Assembly (NCBI RefSeq): GCF_051781005.1 | Contig: NZ_JBPWOA010000031.1 | Location: forward strand, 1 to 64,000 | Length of the DNA: 64,000 nt | Direction: 5' to 3' | Source: Anabaena sp051781005 | GTDB lineage: Bacteria; Cyanobacteriota; Cyanobacteriia; Cyanobacteriales; Nostocaceae | Part shown: in pieces, positions 1-9,762 of the stretch | Numbering within the stretch: position 1 is the stretch's first letter | How the letters are laid out: the number at the start of each line of letters is the position of its first letter | The notes under the pieces: model-generated | What the model was told of the DNA's origin: nothing | The model's input: only the letters and a program-made list of their open reading frames with translations | The model's database searches: none | Program-made: the position numbers and the translations under genes

Positions 1-3000
1 AACTAAAGCTGTTTCAGGAATTGCACCTTGCATTTTGCCTAAAGTGTCAATTAAAGTCTGCAATTGTTGTTCGGCTTTAAACACACCTAAACCTCTGGCT
101 GTCACTTTACCTGGAGAATAAATAAAACGAGAACGCATACTTTCTTTTAGGTTTTCTGCTAACAAATTCCAAGCTGGTTCTTCCATTGGAGTTTCTAAAA
201 CAATATGCTGTTTATTCTCTGGTTTAATGCGGCTAAATCCTAAATTTTTGGCGATTTGTTTTAATTCCATTACTCGCAAAAGTTGATTTGCAGAAACAGG
301 TATAGTCCCATATCTATCAGTCCATTCGGCTGCTATTGATGTTAATTCTTCTTTGGATTTTGCAGTTGCTACAGCACGATATGCGCTCATTTTTTGGTCA
401 ATATCGGTGATGTAAGTTGAAGGAATAAAGGCTGTGAGATTGAGGTCAATTTGGGTATCATCAACTTTGGGTATTTCTTGTCCTCTAATTTCTCGAATTG
501 CTTCTTCTAGCATTTCCATGTACAAGTCAAAACCAATTGCATCTAATTGACCAGATTGTTCTGCACCTAGCAAGTTACCTACACCGCGAATTTCCATATC
601 TCGCATTGCTAGTTGATATCCAGAACCGAGTTGAGTAAATTCTTGAATTGCTCTTAATCTTTGTCTGGCGGCATCGGATAATTCTCGCTGTTTAGGATAA
701 AATAACCATGCATGAGCTTGGATTCCTGCACGTCCGACACGTCCGCGTAATTGATATAATTGAGCTAAACCGAAACGGTGAGCATCTTCTATTAAAATGG
801 TGTTGACTCGCGGAATATCTAAACCAGATTCAATAATTGTTGTACAAACGAGGATATCAGCGTCATTATTGCCGAAAGTGAGCATGGTTGATTCTAACTC
901 GCTTTCATCCATTTGACCATGTGCGATCGCAAATCTTCCCCCTGGAATCATCTCTCGCAGGTTTGCTGTTGTCTCTTCAATGCCTTCTACACGGGGGACT
1001 ACATAAAATACCTGTCCACCCCGATCTAATTCTTGACGAATTGCACTTCTGACAATTTCGGGTTTTAAAGGTGCTAAATGGGTTTGAATTGGTCTTCTGG
1101 TTGGAGGTGGTGTGGTAATTAAACTCATTTCCCGAATTCCAGACAAAGACATATATAAGGTTCTGGGAATGGGAGTCGCAGAAAGAGTTAAAACATCAAC
1201 TTGAGTTTTGAGACTTTTGATTTTTTCTTTTTGGTTCACACCAAATCTTTGTTCTTCGTCAATTACCAAAAGTCCTAAATCTCGAAACTGCACTCCTTTA
1301 CCTAATAGCTGATGTGTCCCCACAACTATATCTAATTCCCCAGTAGCCAGACGCTTTTGAATATTGCGTTTTTCTTCCGCACTGCGAAAACGATTAAGTA
1401 AACCCACATTGACAGGATAAGGTGCAAAACGTTCTTTGATGGTGTGATAATGTTGTTGAGTTAAAATCGTGGTTGGTGCTAACAGTGCAACTTGTTTACC
1501 TGCGGTGACAGCTTTAAAAATCGCCCGAATTGCAACTTCTGTTTTCCCAAATCCGACATCACCACATACTAACCGATCCATCGGTCTTTCGCTTTCCATA
1601 TCCCGTTTCACATCTTGCACCGCTTTTAGTTGATCGGTGGTAGGTTGGTAAGGGAAAGAATCTTCCATTTCTTCCTGCCAAGGCATATCTGCGGGATAGG
1701 AAAAACCTTCTTGTTGCGATCGCGCTGCATATAACTTTAACAAGTCTACCGCTAGTTTTTTAATCGCTTTGCGGACTTTATTTTTCGTATTTTCCCAAGC
1801 TTTACCCGTCATTTTATGTAATTCGGGGGCTTTATCTCCATTAGTTCTAAACCGAGACAGAGAACCAACTTGGTCAGCAGCAACCCTCAGCAAACCATCT
1901 GCATACTGCACCACTAAATAATCACGGGTTTCGTGGTTAATTGTCAAACTTTCCAATTTGACAAATTTACCAATACCATGACTACGATGAACGACATAAT
2001 CCCCTGGACGGAGTTTGTTAGGGTCAACTTGCTTAGAAGCAGCTTTGCGACGTTTGCGGATATAGCCAAAATTAGCTAAAGAATGTTGTCCGTAAAATTC
2101 GCGGTCGGTGACGATAACCATCCGAAAAGAAGGTAAAATACAACCTTCTAATTCTGCTAAACCGGAATATTTGAGAGCGATAGGAGTATGATTTATTTGC
2201 AGCTTATCGATCGCTTGATAGTCGCGGGGATTAGGAATAAACTGGGCTGGACAGTCGTGTTCTTGGAGTAAAGAGACAGAACGGGAAGGTTGAGCCGAAA
2301 GTACCCACACAGCAAACTTGCGATCGCGTTCTTGTCTAATTGTCTCAGCTAACTTGGCAAATTGGTGAGGTGTGACAGGTAAAGGTCTACTCGCTAAATT
2401 TAGACCAGTATTTTCTTCAGACAATTCCGATAAATATAACTTTTTAAATTTGCCAATTTCCACTAAACACTCATCCAACGACCGATGAATTTTAGGTAAT
2501 TGGTAACTTTCTCCCCTACCCCCTACCTCTTCCCACTGTTCCTGTGCATTCTCCACCCAGCGATCGCTATGAGCATAACATTGTTCTGGCTCATCAATTG
2601 CCACAAGGGCATTTTCGGCTAAATAATCTAGCAGAGATGCAGGTTTTGCAAAAGCTAAACCCAAAAAACGCCGACTACCTTCTAAGAGTCCTAAGTCCTG
2701 AGTACTGAGTAACGAGTCAGGATTTAATTCAGGATGTAGTGATTGGAATTCCTCATTATCTTTAAGAGCGTTTAAAATAATTGGTGTAAAACTAGTTGGG
2801 GTAAGAGTTATTTCGTTAATCTTATCCAGGGCAGAACGCTGAGTAGTCGGGTCAAATTCCCGAATTTGTTCAATTTCATCTCCGAACCATTCCAAGCGCA
2901 CTGGCAACTCAGAGGACACGGGAAAAATATCGACAATATCCCCGCGCCGACTCCATTGTCCTTCCATTTCCACCAAAGGAACCCGTTCATATCCCAAAAT

Positions 3001-3516
3001 CGTGATTTTTTCGCTAAAAGCATCTAAATCAAATTCCATCCCTTTTTTTAAAGTGACACAAAAAGATTTAAATGCATCCGGTGGCGGTAAATGTGGCTGT
3101 AACGCACCTACAGTAACAATTATGGCTGTATTTTTCTGAGGTAACTTACTCGCTACGGGCGGGGTTTCCCCGCCCCTACCACCCACCAAATCAGCTAAAA
3201 CCTGCATTTGTCCCCAACTTAACTCAGTTTCAGGATCAAAGGGTTCATAGGGAGAAGCCTCAGAAGTGGGGTAAAAATGGACAGTTTTCCATCCCATTGC
3301 TTCCATTTGGGCGTAAACTCGTCCAGCTTCCTCCAAAGTGGCACACACCACACATAAATCCTTACCCTCATAGTTGGCTAAAGCTGAAGCGATCAAAGTC
3401 TTGGGTAAACGGGAAATACCATTTAACCGCAACTCCTGTTGTTTATCGAGTTTGAGAGTCAGTTCTGCGGTAAGAGGCGATCGCGCCAAAGCACGCACGA
3501 TAGAAGAAAAGGCCAT
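1..3516 (-). CDS. mfd: Transcription-repair coupling factor Mfd (3' end beyond window)
   Basis: Superfamily 2 translocase that removes RNA polymerase stalled at DNA lesions and recruits UvrA. The reading frame is open from the ATG at 3516 to base 1 (1172 codons, no stop), so only the last few residues should be missing. Visible landmarks on the minus strand are the start MAFSSIVRALARSPL, a Walker A motif GDVGFGKTEVA near 1560, the DEEQRFG box near 1245 and SATPIPRTLY near 1170. The N-terminal third carries three stretches that look like intergenic repeat DNA translated in frame: about 2500-2530, 2690-2725 and 3150-3185 (the last is a GC-rich palindrome encoding GGRGGETPP). No clear ribosome binding site precedes the start. 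Identity is secure; the repeat-derived insertions are inference from composition. Confidence 0.95.
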   Translation of the reverse strand, partial: MAFSSIVRALARSPLTAELTLKLDKQQELRLNGISRLPKTLIASALANYEGKDLCVVCATLEEAGRVYAQMEAMGWKTVHFYPTSEASPYEPFDPETELSWGQMQVLADLVGGRGGETPPVASKLPQKNTAIIVTVGALQPHLPPPDAFKSFCVTLKKGMEFDLDAFSEKITILGYERVPLVEMEGQWSRRGDIVDIFPVSSELPVRLEWFGDEIEQIREFDPTTQRSALDKINEITLTPTSFTPIILNALKDNEEFQSLHPELNPDSLLSTQDLGLLEGSRRFLGLAFAKPASLLDYLAENALVAIDEPEQCYAHSDRWVENAQEQWEEVGGRGESYQLPKIHRSLDECLVEIGKFKKLYLSELSEENTGLNLASRPLPVTPHQFAKLAETIRQERDRKFAVWVLSAQPSRSVSLLQEHDCPAQFIPNPRDYQAIDKLQINHTPIALKYSGLAELEGCILPSFRMVIVTDREFYGQHSLANFGYIRKRRKAASKQVDPNKLRPGDYVVHRSHGIGKFVKLESLTINHETRDYLVVQYADGLLRVAADQVGSLSRFRTNGDKAPELHKMTGKAWENTKNKVRKAIKKLAVDLLKLYAARSQQEGFSYPADMPWQEEMEDSFPYQPTTDQLKAVQDVKRDMESERPMDRLVCGDVGFGKTEVAIRAIFKAVTAGKQVALLAPTTILTQQHYHTIKERFAPYPVNVGLLNRFRSAEEKRNIQKRLATGELDIVVGTHQLLGKGVQFRDLGLLVIDEEQRFGVNQKEKIKSLKTQVDVLTLSATPIPRTLYMSLSGIREMSLITTPPPTRRPIQTHLAPLKPEIVRSAIRQELDRGGQVFYVVPRVEGIEETTANLREMIPGGRFAIAHGQMDESELESTMLTFGNNDADILVCTTIIESGLDIPRVNTILIEDAHRFGLAQLYQLRGRVGRAGIQAHAWLFYPKQRELSDAARQRLRAIQEFTQLGSGYQLAMRDMEIRGVGNLLGAEQSGQLDAIGFDLYMEMLEEAIREIRGQEIPKVDDTQIDLNLTAFIPSTYITDIDQKMSAYRAVATAKSKEELTSIAAEWTDRYGTIPVSANQLLRVMELKQIAKNLGFSRIKPENKQHIVLETPMEEPAWNLLAENLKESMRSRFIYSPGKVTARGLGVFKAEQQLQTLIDTLGKMQGAIPETALV
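3158..3176. repeat. GC-rich palindromic repeat inside mfd
   Basis: A GGGCGGGG/CCCCGCCC inverted repeat around a TTT spacer (bases 3158-3176) lies inside the mfd reading frame. A nearly identical palindrome (ACGGGGAAACCCCGCC) lies between genes at 46787-46803. The reading frame is preserved, so the repeat now encodes part of a probable surface loop. Confidence 0.6.
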
Positions 3517-3745
3517 AAGTTTTATGCTTAATTTAGAAGTCGTAGGGGATAAGAAAATCTAGATGTAGTTCTTTTTAACCATTTTATAAAGTGTGAATAG
3601 CACTTTGATGATAAGCCTTAACTACTAATAGGCAGAAGAAACATAACTACTACTTTCTGTATAGTCAAAGCATTTATAAAATCACCTTAAATACTGGATA
3701 CTAAGGGTTAAGCTATCTTTTTTCTCTATAGCGGTAATTTTAAAA

Positions 3746-5059
3746 ATGTCTTCCCTCTCTTTTGAAATTTTAACGATTTTGGTGCTAATCTTCGCCAACG
3801 GTGTATTTTCCATGTCTGAGATGGCCATAGTCTCAGCCCGGAAAGTCAGATTACAGCAACTAGCCAATCAAGGAAGCCTGAATGCACAGGCTGCATTACA
3901 ACTAGCAGAGTCTCCCAATCATTTTTTATCCATTGTTCAGGTTGGAATTACACTCATTAATATCCTCAACGGTGTCTTTGGTGGTGCTACCATTGCTCAA
4001 AGGCTGGAGAAATATGTCCAGCTAGTACCATTTTTAGCCGATTATAGCCAACCCATTGCCTTTGGAGTAGTGGTTTTGGTAATCACCTATCTTTCGTTAA
4101 TTGTTGGTGAACTGGTACCGAAGCGTTTGGCTTTAAACAACCCAGAAGGAGTCGCTTCCAGTGTTGCCATTCCCATGCGCGCTTTAGCTACATTAGCCGC
4201 TCCAGTAGTGTATTTATTAAGTGCCTCTACAGATGCCGTGCTGCGATTGTTAGGAATTACACCTTCAAATGAGCCTCAAGTGACTGAAGAAGAAATTAAA
4301 ATTTTAATAGAACAAGGTACAGAAGCGGGAACATTTGAAGAAGCAGAACAGGATATGGTGGAAAGGGTGTTCCGTTTAGGCGATCGTCCAGTCACTTACT
4401 TAATGACACCCCGTCCTGATATTGTTTGGTTAGACTTAGACGACTCTCCTGAAGAAAATCGCCATAAAATGGTCGAAAGTGCCTATTCTCGGTATCCAGT
4501 TTGTCAAGAAGGATTAGATAACGTCCTAGGTATTATTCCCGTCACCGACTTATTAGCCAGGAGTTTACGCGACGAACCTTTAGACCTAACCTTGGGATTA
4601 CGTCAGCCTGTATTTGTACCTGAAAGTACTCGTGGTTTAAAAGTATTGGAGTTATTCAAGCAAACTGTCACTCACATGGCCTTAGTAGTCGATGAATACG
4701 GCGTAATTCAAGGATTAGTTACCCTGAATGACATCATGAGTGAAATTGTCGGTGATGTCCCCGCAGAACCTGGACAGGAAGAACCCCAAGCTGTACAACG
4801 AGAAGATGGTTCTTGGCTTGTAGATGGAATGTTAGGTATAGAAGAATTTTTAGACCTATTCGGTTTAGAAGAATTAGGCACAGAGGAAAGAGGAAATTAT
4901 CAAACATTAGGTGGTTTTGTCATCACCCATTTAGGGCGTATTCCCGCAGCCGCAGATCATTTTGAATGGGATGGTATGCGTTTTGAAGTCATGGATATGG
5001 ATGGCAACCGTGTTGATAAAGTGTTAGTTGTGCCAAAGGTAATGGGTGATAGGTCATAG
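3746..5059 (+). CDS. CNNM/CorC-type membrane protein with CBS pair (hemolysin-family)
   Basis: 437 residues. An N-terminal DUF21/CNNM membrane region (hydrophobic segments at about 5-25, 60-80, 95-120 and 135-160) is followed by a CBS-domain pair around residues 210-330 and a CorC_HlyC C-terminal domain (about 345-430). Family members are implicated in Mg2+/Co2+ export or homeostasis; calling them hemolysins is historical. The last codons (VMGDRS) are encoded by the beginning of a heptamer repeat run that continues past the stop, so the C-terminus has probably been remodelled by repeat DNA. Family assignment is firm; the transported ion cannot be read from sequence. Confidence 0.85.
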   Translation: MSSLSFEILTILVLIFANGVFSMSEMAIVSARKVRLQQLANQGSLNAQAALQLAESPNHFLSIVQVGITLINILNGVFGGATIAQRLEKYVQLVPFLADYSQPIAFGVVVLVITYLSLIVGELVPKRLALNNPEGVASSVAIPMRALATLAAPVVYLLSASTDAVLRLLGITPSNEPQVTEEEIKILIEQGTEAGTFEEAEQDMVERVFRLGDRPVTYLMTPRPDIVWLDLDDSPEENRHKMVESAYSRYPVCQEGLDNVLGIIPVTDLLARSLRDEPLDLTLGLRQPVFVPESTRGLKVLELFKQTVTHMALVVDEYGVIQGLVTLNDIMSEIVGDVPAEPGQEEPQAVQREDGSWLVDGMLGIEEFLDLFGLEELGTEERGNYQTLGGFVITHLGRIPAAADHFEWDGMRFEVMDMDGNRVDKVLVVPKVMGDRS

Positions 5060-5080
5060 GTCATAGGTGATAGGTAATGT
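5046..5080. repeat. Short tandem heptamer repeat (AGGTCAT/AGGTGAT type)
   Basis: Degenerate tandem copies of a 7-bp unit (AGGTCAT, AGGTCAT, AGGTGAT, AGGTAAT) overlap the 3' end of the CorC-type gene and run into the intergenic space. This is the STRR class of repeat common in heterocystous cyanobacteria. Confidence 0.7.
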
Positions 5081-5156
5081 GTGATAAATTAGCAATTATC
5101 TATTCACCTTTTTTTCTAGTTATGTAAATGGGTGTAATTCTTGAGAATAATGAAAG

Positions 5157-5957
5157 ATGGATGACTATATTAAACAAATCATTAAGGAAAATCTGAAAAA
5201 ATCAATTAGAAATTTTTTTAAAGGTAAGAAAATAGAAAATTACCAAGTATTAGACGATATTTTTCCCAAAGAAAGACGAATACGTTCTCTGATTGGTGGA
5301 CTAGAAACAAGTTTAGGAACAACTTGTTGGGAACCTATCGCTAAAACTTTAGCAGAATTAAATGGATTTGAAATCGTTACCGAAAAAATATTACGTCCTC
5401 AACCATTTCCTAAAGAATTAGATATTGAACTAAACAACCTAATTTCTCAGCGTGAAAATAAACACAATGGGAATATTCTTGATACTCAAGAATGTATACA
5501 GCGACTGAGACAAGCTGCTTTAAAAATTAATCCTGAAGAAATAATCAAATATACATCTCCTCCTTCAGGAACAGGAGTAGATATTCACTTTTCTAAAAAT
5601 TGTATTGAATATATTTTTGATATTAAAACCACACAACCAAATCAGGGTGGGTTTAAAGGATTTAACAGACAAATTCTAGAATGGTACGCTTACAGATTCG
5701 CTAACAACCCTGACGCTAACTTAGAAGCGCGTATTGCTATTCCTTTTAATCCTTTTAAAAAATCTTGGTATGAAAAGCAAAAAAGTATGCTATCGAGTTC
5801 TCCTCTAGATATTACCCAAGATATATGGGTTGAAAATGAATTTTGGGATTTCTGTTCTGGTAAGGAAAATACATTTGAGGAGTTACAATCACTTTTTGTA
5901 GAATTAGGACAAGAAAACTTTTCAGCAGAATTTAATGATATTTTTTACCCAAATTAG
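5157..5957 (+). CDS. Type II restriction endonuclease, TdeIII/MjaII-like
   Basis: 266 residues, AT-rich. A PD-(D/E)xK-type core is visible: GVDIHF (Asp142) then, after a beta strand, FDIKTTQP (Asp155, Lys157). The N-terminal segment around residues 40-60 (ERRIRSLIGGLETSLGT) resembles TdeIII/MjaII-family enzymes, which recognise GGNCC; that link is from memory of the family and is less sure than the nuclease call. The gene ends one base before the stop of a convergent C5-cytosine methyltransferase at 5958, the typical tail-to-tail layout of a type II restriction-modification pair. The specificity is inferred only. Confidence 0.72.
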   Translation: MDDYIKQIIKENLKKSIRNFFKGKKIENYQVLDDIFPKERRIRSLIGGLETSLGTTCWEPIAKTLAELNGFEIVTEKILRPQPFPKELDIELNNLISQRENKHNGNILDTQECIQRLRQAALKINPEEIIKYTSPPSGTGVDIHFSKNCIEYIFDIKTTQPNQGGFKGFNRQILEWYAYRFANNPDANLEARIAIPFNPFKKSWYEKQKSMLSSSPLDITQDIWVENEFWDFCSGKENTFEELQSLFVELGQENFSAEFNDIFYPN

Positions 5958-7325
5958 TTAGATATCAATAATCTTCAGTAATTCTTTAGCTACATACTCA
6001 ACTACAGGTACAGGAACAGCATTACCAAACTGCTTTTTAGCTATTTCATCTCTTGTATGGTATTCAAAATTTGGAGGAAATCCTTGTAATTTACAAGCGT
6101 GCTTTGCAGTAATTGGGATATAGTTCTGCGGTTGGTAAATTTTTTCTAAGAACAGATTTTTATATTCCTGTGGATGATTAGCATGAATAGATACAGTTGC
6201 GATATAGTCTTTAGCACCAGTAGCAGTTAAAGTCGGGAAAATATCAGCCGTAGGTAAAATAATTCTATAAATATTATTAATACCTGTCATATTTTTAGAA
6301 TTTACAAATTCGTACTTATTATCAGCAATTAACCGAAATATTCCTTTTTCAACCAATTTATTTAATTCAGTTATCTCTATATCAGTGATGATTTCTCGAA
6401 AATTCTCAAAAGATAAAGGATTACCATCTTTATCTCCATATTTTTTGCTTCTTCTATATTTCAGAAGAGTCAAACAAATTAGTTTCTCTCTATTAGTAGT
6501 GTCGATAATATCCCATGAGTGAATTGTTGTATGCCCATTTCTTAAATCAGAGAAAATAAAAAAATCATTTAACTCATCATCCTTTTGAAATCGAGTTCTT
6601 GATGGTGGAATTACACCTTTAAATAAAGTATTTGCATCTAATTTAACTTTCTCAATAACTTTGACATTTTTAAAATCATCTAAGATATCTAAAACTTTTG
6701 GGTGAATATTCAAAGGATTAGGGAATTTATACTCTTGACATCTTTCTATATCCCGTCTAATCCCAACAATAAAAACTCTCTCTCTATTTTGCGGTAAGCC
6801 AAAATCGTAAGCATTAATAACTTTCCATCTAATGCAATATCCTATATTTGTCAATTCATTGAGAATTAGTTCCAAATTATCTCGATTTTTAGGATTTGCT
6901 AATCCACTCACATTTTCAAATATAAAACCTCTTGGTTGATTTTTATTCACCAGTCGAATTACATCAAACCATAATTTTCCTCTCTTGTCTTCAAATCCCC
7001 TTAAACAACCAGCAACAGACCAAGGTTGACAGGGAACACCACCCACAATTATGTCAACATTAGGTGGAAGTTCACTAATTTTTGTAATATCTCCTAACTC
7101 AATTTCATTTTGATTGAAGTAACTGATGAAATTTTGCTGATAAACTTTAATAGCTTGTTTATCTATCTCAGCATAGCCTAAGCATTGACCACCTAATTTA
7201 TCTAAAGCTATTCTAAATCCACCAATACCAGCAAAGAGATCGATAAAGGTGAATTGTTTTTGGGCAGTTACTAACTGTAGAGGTAATTCTATTTGTTTTG
7301 GTATTTGCAAAAATACAGATTTCAT
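5958..7325 (-). CDS. DNA (cytosine-5-)-methyltransferase of type II R-M system
   Basis: 455 residues with the canonical m5C methyltransferase motif order: motif I DLFAGIGGFR (about 29-38), motif IV GGVPCQPWS with catalytic Cys99, motif VI ENVSG (about 137-141), motif VIII PQNRERVFIVG (about 176-186), a long target-recognition region ending in TATGAKDY, and motif X FGNAVPVPV near the C-terminus. It transfers a methyl group from S-adenosylmethionine to C5 of cytosine and should protect the host from the convergent nuclease at 5157-5957. The two genes share no promoter, so R and M are independently expressed. The low GC of the pair fits acquisition by transfer. Confidence 0.93.
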   Translation of the reverse strand: MKSVFLQIPKQIELPLQLVTAQKQFTFIDLFAGIGGFRIALDKLGGQCLGYAEIDKQAIKVYQQNFISYFNQNEIELGDITKISELPPNVDIIVGGVPCQPWSVAGCLRGFEDKRGKLWFDVIRLVNKNQPRGFIFENVSGLANPKNRDNLELILNELTNIGYCIRWKVINAYDFGLPQNRERVFIVGIRRDIERCQEYKFPNPLNIHPKVLDILDDFKNVKVIEKVKLDANTLFKGVIPPSRTRFQKDDELNDFFIFSDLRNGHTTIHSWDIIDTTNREKLICLTLLKYRRSKKYGDKDGNPLSFENFREIITDIEITELNKLVEKGIFRLIADNKYEFVNSKNMTGINNIYRIILPTADIFPTLTATGAKDYIATVSIHANHPQEYKNLFLEKIYQPQNYIPITAKHACKLQGFPPNFEYHTRDEIAKKQFGNAVPVPVVEYVAKELLKIIDI

Positions 7326-7404
7326 GTGTGTTAGCTAATTGTATCAACTAACTATTGATATGTGAAAACCTAGTATATCATCAAATATACGAAGTTTCTA
7401 GTCT

Positions 7405-8586
7405 TCAACTTTGAGATAACCGCTTCACCTCTGCACCCCCTAATATTTCCTGGGCTTTAGCTAACATCTGCGGGATTTTATCAGCCTGGGGATTCTTGGA
7501 TAAACATTCTCGGAAATCTAAATCTTCTAACTTATCTGCTTTATTACCAGGAAACCAGGAACTGCCATTACCTAAGAGGTTATAGCGCATTTTGCCATAC
7601 TCAATCATGTCATAGGTTAAAGCTAAATTCAATAACCACAAAATCACCCGTATATTTATTTGTCCTGGTGTTTCTTCCCAACTTGGTAAATTAGTTTCCC
7701 AATTTTTTATCCAATCTTCTCCCAAGGTTTTTATAGCTTCTGATTCTAACCGGGCTAAAATTGGCGGTAAAATTTTATCTGCATTATCTAATAATTCTAA
7801 AGTTTTTAAATGTTCATCAAAATCAGTTGGTTTTGCTGCCCCTATACTCAAAGTATGCACTTGGGGATGACTCAAACAAAATAAATCATTAAACACCATT
7901 GGACTCAATGGATAACACAGATTAACTAACTTTTCTGATGGTTGATATAACAAGCCTCCTTTATTAGATGGACTAATAATAAACACTCCCATATCTAGGC
8001 GATTTGCAGCTTCAATTGCAGACCAATTCCATTGATTGATGTAGTACCAATGCAAATTGACATAATCAAATTGATTGGTATTAATCGCTTTTGTAATTAT
8101 ATCTGTTGGTCCGTGAGTAGAAAAACCAATAAATCTGACTTTTCCTTCTGCTTGTAACTGCTTGGCTACTTCTAAACAACCACCAGAATTCAGGCTATAA
8201 TCAAAAGATTCAGCATGATTAATACCATGTAAACCCAACAAATCGACATAATCTAATTGAAGATATGCCAGAGATTTTTCAAATGTTTCTCGGAATTTTT
8301 TGGCATCTGCTACAGGGGAAACTTTAGTTTGTACAATTAACTTTTCACGGGGAAATTTAGGCAGTATTTTTCCCAATTGCATTTCTGAAGTACCATAACC
8401 ACGGGCAGTTTCAATGTGATTGATTCCTAGTTCTAAGGCACGATGAATTGTTGCTTCTAAGTTTTCTTGTTGATCTGCTGGAATCTCATCTGGTGCAACA
8501 TCTTGCCATTTGAATTGATATCGCATTCCCCCACAGGAAAATACGGGCATTTGTAATTCTGTGCGTCCGAATCTTTTATATAGCAT
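7405..8586 (-). CDS. Aldo/keto reductase
   Basis: 393 residues from the ATG at 8586 (a GTG one codon upstream is also possible). It is an AKR TIM barrel: ETARGYGTSE supplies the catalytic Tyr, VQTKVSP the Lys and LGLHGIN the His of the tetrad. The usual Asp of the DTAxxYG motif is Glu here. The protein is about 70 residues longer than a minimal AKR; the C-terminal part (about 300-390) is helical and has no cysteine cluster that would suggest an Fe-S domain. Substrate unknown. It lies downstream of rpiA on the same strand, with a 170-bp gap. Confidence 0.85.
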   Translation of the reverse strand: MLYKRFGRTELQMPVFSCGGMRYQFKWQDVAPDEIPADQQENLEATIHRALELGINHIETARGYGTSEMQLGKILPKFPREKLIVQTKVSPVADAKKFRETFEKSLAYLQLDYVDLLGLHGINHAESFDYSLNSGGCLEVAKQLQAEGKVRFIGFSTHGPTDIITKAINTNQFDYVNLHWYYINQWNWSAIEAANRLDMGVFIISPSNKGGLLYQPSEKLVNLCYPLSPMVFNDLFCLSHPQVHTLSIGAAKPTDFDEHLKTLELLDNADKILPPILARLESEAIKTLGEDWIKNWETNLPSWEETPGQINIRVILWLLNLALTYDMIEYGKMRYNLLGNGSSWFPGNKADKLEDLDFRECLSKNPQADKIPQMLAKAQEILGGAEVKRLSQS

Positions 8587-8756
8587 CACGTAATTTTAGA
8601 TTTTGGATTATGAATATTGAATATTTATAAGTATATCCTAATTCAATTATTCATAAAATTTTAGGGTGCATTACTTCACGATATAGCTAACTGACGTTTT
8701 TGCTATTGTGGTTAACACACCCTTTTATTTTAGATTTTTTTACCTGTAATTGCTAA

Positions 8757-9467
8757 CTACATTTGCCGAACAACAGGTTTACCATCTATAACTTCACCAA
8801 TCAGAACTAAATCAACACAATTAACGAAGATGCCATTTTCCAAAACACCAGGAATGTTATTGAGTGTGATTTCTAAATTCGCTGGATCTGGAATCGAGTC
8901 AAATCTGACATCTACGACCATGTTACCTTGATCGGTGATGACTGGGCCTGCTTTTTTGACACCCATACGCAATTCAGGCTTACCACCGAGTTTCTTAATG
9001 GCATTAAGTACAGGGGTGATGGCCATTGGTATTACTTCTACTGGTACGGCAAAACTAGAACCCAAGCGGTCTACTAATTTGCCACTATCGACCACAACTA
9101 TGAATTGCTCTGCCAGATAATCTACAACTTTTTCGCGGGTATGTGCTGCACCACCACCTTTGATCAAATTTTTGTAGGGATCGACCTCATCTGCACCATC
9201 AATGGCAATATCAATGTGGTCAATAGCATCTAAGGTGGTGAGGGGAACACCGTACTGTTTTGCCAGCACTTCCGACTGAAATGAGGTGGGGATACCGACG
9301 ATATCTTTGATTTCACCAGACTGGAGGCGATCGCCTAAAAACTGAATTGTGTATGCTGTAGTTGAACCTGTACCCAACCCCACAATAGAACCTGATTTTA
9401 CCAGGGCGGCTGCGGCTTTACCAACTTCTTGCTTCATCAATTTCACTGGATCTGCTGCTACGGTCAT
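8757..9467 (-). CDS. rpiA: Ribose-5-phosphate isomerase A
   Basis: 236 residues, the usual RpiA length. It interconverts ribose 5-phosphate and ribulose 5-phosphate in the Calvin cycle and pentose phosphate pathway. Visible motifs: GLGTGSTTAY (phosphate-binding loop, about 30-39), IDGADEVD (catalytic Asp region) and KGGGAAHTREK (substrate binding and catalytic). A GAGG ribosome binding site lies just upstream of the ATG at 9467. Confidence 0.95.
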   Translation of the reverse strand: MTVAADPVKLMKQEVGKAAAALVKSGSIVGLGTGSTTAYTIQFLGDRLQSGEIKDIVGIPTSFQSEVLAKQYGVPLTTLDAIDHIDIAIDGADEVDPYKNLIKGGGAAHTREKVVDYLAEQFIVVVDSGKLVDRLGSSFAVPVEVIPMAITPVLNAIKKLGGKPELRMGVKKAGPVITDQGNMVVDVRFDSIPDPANLEITLNNIPGVLENGIFVNCVDLVLIGEVIDGKPVVRQM

Positions 9468-9762
9468 TTCCTCAACTCCTGAAAAATCAATTAAATAGAA
9501 ATAGAAGGCACTATTGAATGCTTACAGAGAATGTATCACGTTGAATGTCTATGATCTTCGGTTCAATCTGACTAGCGTAGTGTGGCGAAAATAACTATCC
9601 AGTTCAAAAAGGTTCAATTGAGGGATGACGATGGCTACGTCCTCCACAGGCATCGCTATGAAGATCCTCTCCATATCCCAAAGCGTACCCATTAATGGGA
9701 GAATAGGACGGTGCAATTAACGCTTGCCTTATATTGCTTTGGGTCTAAAGGAATTTTGATAA

